Of a stretch of DNA of 64,000 nucleotides, positions 57,574-64,000 are shown one piece after another. The number at the start of each line of letters is the position of its first letter. The stretch's first letter is position 1. Location of the stretch: contig NZ_CP029187.1 in assembly GCF_003097535.1 (NCBI RefSeq), positions 2,914,001 to 2,978,000 of the forward strand, read 5' to 3'. The stretch comes from Flavobacterium pallidum (GTDB taxonomy: Bacteria > Bacteroidota > Bacteroidia > Flavobacteriales > Flavobacteriaceae). The notes under the pieces are model-generated. The model searched no databases. It was not told the DNA's origin and saw nothing but the letters and a program-made list of their open reading frames with translations. The position numbers and the translations under genes are program-made.

Positions 57574-59130
57574 ATGCGTAAGACCGTTTTTGCTGCTTTT
57601 ATCATTGCCTTGATTTCCCTGACTTCATGCCGCACCGATTTTGATTTCCAGCCCAGTACCGGCCATCTTGCATTTTCAAAAGATACGGTATACCTCGATA
57701 CGGTTTTTACAGACATCGGATCCAGCACTTACACTTTAAAAGTGTATAATAAGTCCAATGATAATATTTCCATTCCTACCATCCAGCTTGGCAAAGGACT
57801 TGCTTCGAAGTACCGCATCACTGTTGACGGAATGACAGGCAACAACGGGAAAATCTTCAATAACGTAGAGCTTTTAGCCAAGGATAGCCTTTTCATTTTT
57901 GTGGAAACCACAGCGAACATTGCCGATGCCAATCCTGATGACTTCCTTTATACGGACCAAATCCAGTTTGGCAATGCTACTGATTTTCAGAAAGTAGAGC
58001 TCGTTACATTAATCCAGGATGCGGTGTTTCTTTACCCACAAAAATTTGAAGATGGCACTACGGAAACATTGACGTTGGGCTCGGGTGAAAATGCGCAGCA
58101 GATATATGGTTTTTTCCTCGATGAAAATGATCCCGCACACGGCAATGAATATGAATTGACCAACGACAAACCCTACGTCATTTACGGCTATGCAGGTGTT
58201 GCCAGTGGAAAGACGCTTAATATTGAAGCCGGTGCCCGACTCCATTTCCATGCTGAATCCGGGATCATTGTAGCCAGTGGCGCCACATTAAACGTAAATG
58301 GAAGTGTTTCAACAACCGACGCTCTGGAAAACGAAGTTGTTTTTGAAGGCGACCGCCTCGAACCCGGATTTTCAGATGTTCCAGGGCAATGGGGACTGGT
58401 CTGGCTTACATCAGGGAGTATGGCGAACGTGAATCATCTGACATTAAAAAACTCGATTGTTGGTTTTTTGGTGGAGAATAATGCAGGCGAAATGTCAGTA
58501 ACCAATACGCAAATTTATAACAACTCCGTTGCTGGGATTTTGGCGCGAAACGGCAATATTAAAGGCGAAAATGTTGTCATCAACAACTGCGGGCAGGCAT
58601 GTTTTGCAGGGACTTATGGCGGGAAATACAACATGACCCACTGCACGTTCAACAACGACTGGCCGAGTTCGGGGCAATCTTCTGTTGTGCTTAACAACTT
58701 TATCGAGGGCGCCGATCCCGAGTCCAATCCGTTATCGGAGGCCAATTTCAACAATTGTATTATTTACGGTTCAAATCAAAGAGAATTGAATCTGCTGAAA
58801 TATGACGACACGCAGACTTTCAATTACAAATTCGACCATTGCCTGATCCGTTTTAACAATATCGACAATGAATTTACGAACAATCCGCTTTACAATTTCG
58901 CGGATCCGGCTTTGTACGACGGTTGCCTGATTGCCAAAACCAGCCAGCAGTTTGACCCGGTATTTTTCAATGCCGACAATAATAAACTGAATATCAGCCC
59001 GGAATCGGCTGCATTTCAAACCGGAAATTCAGCATTTGCTGTTCCTGTTGATGTAAATGGCACAATCCGAACTTCTTCCCCACCAGATATGGGCGCTTAC
59101 CAAAGTGCTGCATTTCCGGAGGAAAATTAG
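57574..59130 (+). CDS. Lipoprotein with parallel beta-helix domain
   Basis: A 518-residue lipoprotein (AFIIALISLTSC, lipidation at Cys19). After an Ig-like N-terminal part (YTLKVYNKSNDNISIPTIQL), a right-handed beta helix begins near residue 200 (IEAGARLHFHAESGIIVAS) and continues through NHLTLKNSIVGFLVENNAG and further coils. The CFAGTYGGKYNMTHC stretch lies in the middle. Surface polysaccharide binding or lyase activity is possible. No catalytic residues recognised. Confidence 0.78.
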   Translation: MRKTVFAAFIIALISLTSCRTDFDFQPSTGHLAFSKDTVYLDTVFTDIGSSTYTLKVYNKSNDNISIPTIQLGKGLASKYRITVDGMTGNNGKIFNNVELLAKDSLFIFVETTANIADANPDDFLYTDQIQFGNATDFQKVELVTLIQDAVFLYPQKFEDGTTETLTLGSGENAQQIYGFFLDENDPAHGNEYELTNDKPYVIYGYAGVASGKTLNIEAGARLHFHAESGIIVASGATLNVNGSVSTTDALENEVVFEGDRLEPGFSDVPGQWGLVWLTSGSMANVNHLTLKNSIVGFLVENNAGEMSVTNTQIYNNSVAGILARNGNIKGENVVINNCGQACFAGTYGGKYNMTHCTFNNDWPSSGQSSVVLNNFIEGADPESNPLSEANFNNCIIYGSNQRELNLLKYDDTQTFNYKFDHCLIRFNNIDNEFTNNPLYNFADPALYDGCLIAKTSQQFDPVFFNADNNKLNISPESAAFQTGNSAFAVPVDVNGTIRTSSPPDMGAYQSAAFPEEN

Positions 59131-59148
59131 ACGTGATTTTAGGATTTC

Positions 59149-59204
59149 AACAATCGTTTTGATATTTTTTTATTAATTTTAATAAACTAACATCAAAACA
59201 ATCG
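59149..59204. repeat. Inverted repeat before the DUF1579 gene
   Basis: CGTTTTGAT and ATCAAAAC form 8-bp arms about 28 nt apart, the right arm ending 5 nt before the DUF1579 ATG. The loop is almost pure A/T. It could occlude the start or mark a promoter. I find no better explanation. Confidence 0.4.
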
Positions 59205-59208
59205 ACTT

Positions 59209-59859
59209 ATGAAAAAAACCTATGTTTATTTAACGGCCTTATTGATTTCAATAACTGCCTGTAAGAAAGAAGAAGTAAAAACAGAAACCTCAACTACGGA
59301 TACCACAACTGTAGCTAAAGAGGAGATGCCGGCAGAAGCTGAAAAACCCATGGACTCCATTGCCATGCAGAAAGCCTGGGAGGCCTACGCTACGCCAGGG
59401 GAAATGCACAAAAGGCTCGCGGCCGATAACGGGACCTGGAATGAGGAAATGACCTTTTGGATGGGTCCCGATGCCAAACCTCAAAAAAGTACTGCTGTAG
59501 CGCAAAACAAAATGATCTTTAACGGACTTTACCAGGAATCAACTCATAAAGGTATGGTCATGGGTATGCCTTTTGAAGGAAAAAGCACTGTGGGTTTCGA
59601 TAATGCTGCGCAGGAATATGTATCAACCTGGATTGACAACATGGGATCCGGAATCATGATGATGAAAGGGAAATACGATGCTGCTTCAAAAACCGTAAAC
59701 ATGTCCGGCGAATGTGTGGATCCGATGACCAAAGCACCTAAAAAAATCCGTGAAGTCTGGACAGTGGTTGATGAAAACACCCAAAAAATGGAAATGTTCG
59801 ATACTGCAAATGGTAAAGAATATAAAAGTATGGAAATCGTCATGACAAGAAAAAAATAG
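59209..59859 (+). CDS. DUF1579 lipoprotein
   Basis: A 216-residue lipoprotein (VYLTALLISITAC, lipidation at Cys18) with a Thr/Glu-rich linker (STTDTTTVAKEEMPAEA) and a C-terminal DUF1579 domain. Seen are GEMHKRLAADNGTWNEEMTFW (in part), GLYQESTHKGMVMGMPFEG and GFDNAAQEYVSTWIDNMGSG. The domain forms a beta barrel of unknown ligand. Its terminator follows. Confidence 0.82.
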   Translation: MKKTYVYLTALLISITACKKEEVKTETSTTDTTTVAKEEMPAEAEKPMDSIAMQKAWEAYATPGEMHKRLAADNGTWNEEMTFWMGPDAKPQKSTAVAQNKMIFNGLYQESTHKGMVMGMPFEGKSTVGFDNAAQEYVSTWIDNMGSGIMMMKGKYDAASKTVNMSGECVDPMTKAPKKIREVWTVVDENTQKMEMFDTANGKEYKSMEIVMTRKK

Positions 59860-59878
59860 CATTCTTATCGTACAAATC

Positions 59879-59907
59879 AAGCCGGCAATTGTCGGCTTTT
59901 TTTTTTT
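59879..59907 (+). terminator. Terminator after the DUF1579 gene
   Basis: AAGCCGgCAATTGtCGGCTT hairpin followed by about ten Ts. The -33 box of purL begins within the T run. Confidence 0.88.
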
Positions 59908-59936
59908 GCTTATAAAAGTTATTAGGCTTAAATTTG
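59906..59936 (+). promoter_or_regulatory. Promoter of purL
   Basis: TTG (59906-59908), 20 nt, TAAATTTG (59929-59936). It fixes the start at the ATG at 59966 rather than the earlier in-frame codon at 59906. No purine riboswitch is seen. Confidence 0.65.
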
Positions 59937-59965
59937 CGCCACACAACACCACTAAAATACTTACA

Positions 59966-62900
59966 ATGATTCATTTCTTCGGAAACGAAAGCGATACCGT
60001 TTTTGCTGTACAGACGCAAGGCCCGCTTTCAGCAGAGAACATTTCAAAACTAAACTGGCTTTTTGGCGACGCTCATAAACTAGAAAAATCCGTACTCACG
60101 GATTTTTTTGTTGGCCCACGTGCCGCCATGATTACGCCCTGGAGCACCAACGCGGTTGAAATCACCCAGAATATGGGTATCGATGGCCTTATCCGTATTG
60201 AGGAATTCCATAAAGTAAGTTCAGATTTTACTGATTTCGACCCGATGCTTTCGCAAAAATTCGACGCATTGCACCAGGATATTTTTACCATCAACATCCA
60301 ACCCGAGCCGATTATTGAAATCGAGGATATTGCTGCTTATAATACATCCGAAGGTCTGGCTTTGAGCGAGGATGAAGTCGATTACCTGAACAAGCTTTCA
60401 TTGCGGATCGACAGGAAACTGACTGACTCTGAAGTATTTGGTTTCTCACAGGTGAATTCAGAGCATTGCCGCCATAAGATCTTTAACGGGACTTTTGTAA
60501 TTGACGGTAAAGAACAGCCGTCATCATTGTTTAAGCTGATCAAAAAAACATCAGCAGAAAATCCAAATGACATTGTTTCCGCTTATAAAGACAATGTGGC
60601 TTTCATCAAAGGGCCTACGGTGGAACAGTTTGCACCAAAATCAGCTGACAAACCCGATTTTTACGAAACCAAACCTTATGAATCCGTAATTTCACTCAAA
60701 GCGGAAACCCATAATTTCCCGACAACTGTCGAACCGTTCAACGGCGCTGCAACAGGTTCAGGAGGAGAAATACGCGACAGGCTCGCCGGTGGCCAGGGTT
60801 CGCTGCCATTGGCGGGAACCGCTGTGTATATGACCGCCTATTCCAGGCTTGAAGCCACACGCGAATGGGAAAATGCTATGAATGAAAGGAAATGGCTGTA
60901 CCAAACCCCTATCAACATCCTGATAAAAGCCTCAAACGGTGCTTCAGATTTCGGGAATAAATTCGGGCAGCCACTCATTACAGGTTCTGTATTGACGTTT
61001 GAGCATGAAGAAGGCGGCCGCAGGCTCGGTTACGATAAGGTGATTATGCAGGCCGGCGGCATCGGTTATGGAAAAGTAGCACAATCCATAAAGAAGAAAC
61101 CTGCGAAAGGAGATAAAATCGTAATCCTTGGTGGTGAAAATTACCGCATCGGAATGGGCGGGGCTGCCGTGTCATCAGCAGATACCGGTGCATTCAATTC
61201 CGGAATTGAATTGAATGCCATCCAGCGTTCCAATCCTGAAATGCAAAAACGTGCCGCAAATGCCATCCGCGCTTTTGTGGAAAGCGATAACAATCCGATT
61301 ATTTCGATACACGATCACGGCGCAGGCGGGCATTTGAATTGCCTTTCCGAACTGGTGGAAGAAACCGGCGGACTTATCGATCTTGATAAACTACCCGTTG
61401 GCGATCCCACACTTTCCGCAAAAGAAATCATCGGCAACGAATCCCAGGAAAGAATGGGACTTGTGATCGGTGAAGCCGATATTGAAATGCTCGAAAAGGT
61501 AGCCCAGCGCGAGCGCTCCCCAATGTATACTGTGGGTGATGTGACCGGCTCGCATCGTTTTACTTTTGAATCTGAAAAAACCGGTGCCAAACCGATGGAC
61601 CTGGCACTCAGCGACATGTTTGGCAGTTCCCCGAAAGTCGTGATGAATGATACTAAAATCGATCGCCATTACGAAGATTTGCATTATGACATCAGCCATA
61701 TCCACAGCTATCTTGACAATGTATTGCAATTGGAAGCCGTGGCCTGTAAAGACTGGCTCACGAATAAGGTAGACCGTTGCGTGGGCGGGAAGGTCGCAAA
61801 ACAGCAATGTGCAGGCCCTTTACAATTGCCATTGAACAATGTAGGCGTGATGGCTTTGGACTATCTGGGCAAAGAAGGCATCGCCACTTCTATAGGCCAC
61901 TCCCCTGTTTCGGCGCTGATCAGCCCGACGGCCGGAAGCCGGAATGCCATTGCAGAATCCTTATCGAATATCATCTGGGCACCTTTGAAAGACGGACTGA
62001 AAAGCGTTTCTCTTTCGGCAAACTGGATGTGGCCCTGTAAAAATGAAGGCGAAGATGCGCGTTTGTATGAGGCAGTCCAAGCCTGTTCGGATTTCGCTAT
62101 CGAATTGGGGATCAATATTCCGACAGGAAAGGATTCACTTTCAATGAAGCAGAAATATCCCGATGGCGATGTGATTGCTCCGGGAACGGTCATCATTTCT
62201 GCGGCAGCAAATTGCAACGACATTTCGGCTGTAGTTGAACCTGTGCTGAAGAAAAACGGCGGGGATATTTATTACCTGAACCTTTCGAATGACGCCCATA
62301 AATTAGGCGGATCTTCATTTGCACAGACATTGAATAAAATCGGGACTGAAGCGCCTACAATCAATGATTCAAAATCATTCAAGGCAGCTTTCGGACTTGT
62401 GCAGCAATTGATCCGCGAAGGGAAAATCAAAGCTGGACACGATATCGGCAGCGGCGGTTTGATTACGACATTGCTGGAAATGTGTTTTGCTGATGTGAAC
62501 CTCGGCGCTGAACTGGACCTGAGTTCTATTTGCGAAAGCGACACCGTAAAACTGTTATTTGCTGAAAATATCGGCATTGTATTCCAGGCTGATTTGGGTG
62601 TGGAAGCAATTTTTAAGCAAAATAATATCACACTATTCCATATCGGAAAAGCGACTGCCAGCAATACTTTAAGCATCACCAACAATAACGACGTATTGTC
62701 TTTTGACATTCATAAAACAAGGGACACCTGGTATAAGACTTCTTATCTGTTAGATCAGAAACAATCAGGTACGAAAAAAGCGAAAGAGCGTTTCGACAAT
62801 TATAAAAACCAACCATTACAGTTTGTTTTCCCAACCCTTTTTGACGGAAAGAAACCCGTAATCGACCCATTTAAACCGCGTCCGAAAGCAGCCATCATCC

Positions 62901-63622
62901 GTGAAAAAGGCAGCAACTCCGAGCGCGAAATGGCCAATGCAATGTACCTTGCCGGTTTTGATGTTAAGGACGTGCACATGACCGATTTGATTTCAGGCCG
63001 TGAGACGCTCGAAGACATTCAGTTCATTGGAGCGGTCGGTGGGTTTTCGAATTCCGATGTTTTGGGATCTGCAAAAGGTTGGGCTGGCGCGTTTTTGTAC
63101 AATGAAAAAGCGAAAGCGGCGCTGGAGAATTTCTTCAAAAGGGACGACACTTTATCAGTCGGAATCTGCAATGGTTGCCAGCTATTCATCGAATTAGGGC
63201 TCATTAATCCTGACCATTCCGAGAAACCGAAAATGAAGCACAATGATTCACGCAAACATGAAAGCGGATTCACTTCGGTAACAATCCAGGAAAACAATTC
63301 GGTGATGCTGTCCTCACTGGCAGGAAGTACGCTGGGAGTGTGGATCTCGCACGGTGAAGGTAAATTTGATTTGCCTTATGGAGAAGACCGTTATGATGTC
63401 GTAGCCAAATATGCGTATGAAGGCTATCCGGCCAACCCGAACGGTTCTCACTATGATATCGCTATGATGGCGAGCAGTGACGGACGCCATTTAGTGATGA
63501 TGCCGCATATTGAACGTTCCACTTTCCAATGGAACTGGGCAAATTATCCGGACGGCCGTAATGATGAAGTGTCGCCGTGGCACCAGGCATTTGTGAATGC
63601 GAGGCTTTGGCTGGAGAAATAA
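59966..63622 (+). CDS. purL: Phosphoribosylformylglycinamidine synthase (large type)
   Basis: A 1218-residue FGAM synthase of purine biosynthesis, converting FGAR, glutamine and ATP to FGAM. It is the single-chain form with an N-terminal PurS-like region, two PurL-type ATP domains and a C-terminal glutaminase. Motifs are SEHCRHKIFNGTF, KAETHNFPTTVEPFNGAATG, HDHGAGGHLNCLSELVEETG, and the glutaminase cysteine in SVGICNGCQLFIELG. The length matches the proteobacterial/eukaryotic type rather than the split PurSQL. Confidence 0.95.
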   Translation: MIHFFGNESDTVFAVQTQGPLSAENISKLNWLFGDAHKLEKSVLTDFFVGPRAAMITPWSTNAVEITQNMGIDGLIRIEEFHKVSSDFTDFDPMLSQKFDALHQDIFTINIQPEPIIEIEDIAAYNTSEGLALSEDEVDYLNKLSLRIDRKLTDSEVFGFSQVNSEHCRHKIFNGTFVIDGKEQPSSLFKLIKKTSAENPNDIVSAYKDNVAFIKGPTVEQFAPKSADKPDFYETKPYESVISLKAETHNFPTTVEPFNGAATGSGGEIRDRLAGGQGSLPLAGTAVYMTAYSRLEATREWENAMNERKWLYQTPINILIKASNGASDFGNKFGQPLITGSVLTFEHEEGGRRLGYDKVIMQAGGIGYGKVAQSIKKKPAKGDKIVILGGENYRIGMGGAAVSSADTGAFNSGIELNAIQRSNPEMQKRAANAIRAFVESDNNPIISIHDHGAGGHLNCLSELVEETGGLIDLDKLPVGDPTLSAKEIIGNESQERMGLVIGEADIEMLEKVAQRERSPMYTVGDVTGSHRFTFESEKTGAKPMDLALSDMFGSSPKVVMNDTKIDRHYEDLHYDISHIHSYLDNVLQLEAVACKDWLTNKVDRCVGGKVAKQQCAGPLQLPLNNVGVMALDYLGKEGIATSIGHSPVSALISPTAGSRNAIAESLSNIIWAPLKDGLKSVSLSANWMWPCKNEGEDARLYEAVQACSDFAIELGINIPTGKDSLSMKQKYPDGDVIAPGTVIISAAANCNDISAVVEPVLKKNGGDIYYLNLSNDAHKLGGSSFAQTLNKIGTEAPTINDSKSFKAAFGLVQQLIREGKIKAGHDIGSGGLITTLLEMCFADVNLGAELDLSSICESDTVKLLFAENIGIVFQADLGVEAIFKQNNITLFHIGKATASNTLSITNNNDVLSFDIHKTRDTWYKTSYLLDQKQSGTKKAKERFDNYKNQPLQFVFPTLFDGKKPVIDPFKPRPKAAIIREKGSNSEREMANAMYLAGFDVKDVHMTDLISGRETLEDIQFIGAVGGFSNSDVLGSAKGWAGAFLYNEKAKAALENFFKRDDTLSVGICNGCQLFIELGLINPDHSEKPKMKHNDSRKHESGFTSVTIQENNSVMLSSLAGSTLGVWISHGEGKFDLPYGEDRYDVVAKYAYEGYPANPNGSHYDIAMMASSDGRHLVMMPHIERSTFQWNWANYPDGRNDEVSPWHQAFVNARLWLEK

Positions 63623-63640
63623 GTTTAAACGGTACTAAAT

Positions 63641-63752
63641 GGATTTTAAGACCGCTGCGCTTTAGGATTACAGGATCCTCAGCATAGTCTTAAAATCTTC
63701 AAGTCTTACTGTCTTACAATCCTGCAAGATCATAAGATTCCTAAAATCTCAC
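63641..63752. repeat. Intergenic word-repeat hairpin, TAAAATCTTACAG family (third copy)
   Basis: GGATTTTAAGACCGCTGCGC is followed by reiterated TCTTAAAATCTTCAAGTCTT, TACTGTCTTAC and AAGATTCCTAAAATCTC. It resembles 20474-20565 (shared AAGACCGC/GCGGTCTT) and 41491-41581. Confidence 0.7.
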
Positions 63753-63754
63753 AT

Positions 63755-63787
63755 AAAGGCTTTCAGGAATGGAAGCCTTTTTTTATT
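63755..63787 (+). terminator. Terminator after purL
   Basis: AAAGGCTT / AAGCCTTT hairpin with a ten-base loop and seven Ts, just downstream of the word repeat. Confidence 0.85.
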
Positions 63788-63809
63788 TTTAGCCGATACA
63801 AATCCAACC

Positions 63810-64000
63810 ATGAACCATAACTCCTGCCTGAACTGCGGTAAACTTGTACACAGCCGATTCTGTCCTGATTGCGGGCAAAGAACCGATACCCACCGCATTG
63901 TCCTGAAACATTTCCTGTTGCATGATCTGCTGCATGGCGTGTGGCACCTCGAACGCGGCATATTATTTACGATTAGAGAAGCATTCGTAAGGCCGGGACA
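63810..64000 (+). CDS. DUF3667 protein, 5' part only
   Basis: The first 63 residues of a gene that runs off the window. It begins MNHNSCLNCGKLVHSRFCPD and CGQRTDTHR, a four-cysteine zinc ribbon, then the helix HLERGILFTIREAFVRPG. The same arrangement opens the full-length DUF3667 protein at 51623, with about half the residues shared in the ribbon. It is a paralogue rather than a duplicate. Confidence 0.78.
   Translation, partial: MNHNSCLNCGKLVHSRFCPDCGQRTDTHRIVLKHFLLHDLLHGVWHLERGILFTIREAFVRPG

Noticed and set aside
63040..63056. GGTGGGTTTTCGAA, similar to the palindrome's left arm
   Set aside because: Inside purL, encoding conserved VGGFS residues, with no second arm.
5949..63752. CRISPR array interpretation of the word repeats
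   Set aside because: Units are too short, directly adjacent without spacers, arranged as inverted arms, and no cas gene is present.

Overview
The window looks like chromosomal DNA of a member of the Flavobacteriaceae, most likely Flavobacterium or a close relative. The grounds are the Bacteroidetes promoter box TAnnTTTG upstream of many genes, weak or absent Shine-Dalgarno sequences, several protein families largely confined to Flavobacteriia (DUF6452, DUF6048, DUF6095, DUF6146, DUF6428, DUF6787, DUF6952), bacillithiol and menaquinone genes, and many lipobox lipoproteins. It is dense core-genome sequence. I see no insertion sequence, prophage, CRISPR array or rRNA. One tRNA (His, GTG) is present.

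Layout. 0-9 kb: rocD, an OsmC protein, a degenerate histidine kinase, rlmD with an envelope gene pair, two further methyltransferases and a ZIP transporter. 9-12.7 kb: a murQ operon (DUF6095, pentapeptide-repeat and DinB-like genes), a lipoprotein and TerC. 12.7-21.7 kb, mostly minus strand: topoisomerase IV (parC, parE), a DUF2459 protein, a transglutaminase-like protein, a YcxB-like protein, an FMN reductase and ychF. 21.8-27.9 kb: ferredoxin, acyl-CoA reductase, serC, serA, two small membrane or lipoproteins and msrA. 28-29.5 kb: an arsenic-type cluster (arsR, DUF6428, arsC) with no efflux pump. 29.5-41.5 kb: a LolD-like ATPase, an M15-like lipoprotein, a TIGR02757 protein, a DEAD-box helicase, lpdA, an amino-acid permease, peroxiredoxin with thioredoxin, a ComM-like ATPase and an FAD oxidoreductase. 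41.6-46.3 kb: dsbD, tilS, pabB. 46.9-50.2 kb: an unusual two-component locus. 50.2-64 kb: hydrolases, two DUF3667 proteins (the second cut by the window end), tRNA-His, bshB1, menF with a thioesterase, a beta-helix lipoprotein, a DUF1579 lipoprotein and purL.

The best candidate for an undescribed system is 46.88-50.21 kb. A tight four-gene operon encodes a 104-residue Cys-tailed protein, a seven-helix membrane protein, a NarX-like histidine kinase and a NarL/LuxR response regulator. It is flanked by a DUF3892 gene and by a divergent gene for a 45-residue membrane peptide. All three transcription units have the same operator-like palindrome (GGG-N4-CCC, usually AGGGTTTTCCCT; one copy degenerate) centred 30.5, 30.5 and 31.5 nt upstream of the first T of the putative -7 box. 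Extra copies lie at near-integral helical spacing further upstream. This suggests one regulator, probably the encoded response regulator, controls all three units.

A second theme is intergenic repeats. Two copies of an approximately 85-nt hairpin element containing CTAGCCCCGAT occur. At least five families of imperfect hairpins built from reiterated short words also occur (GGACTTTC, TAAAATCTTACAG, CCCTGTACCCTG, AATTAGAAAATTA and GAGATATGAG types). Two of these run into the 3' ends of genes and encode the last residues of the proteins.

All calls were made by eye. Family names come from recognised motifs and memory, not from searches.
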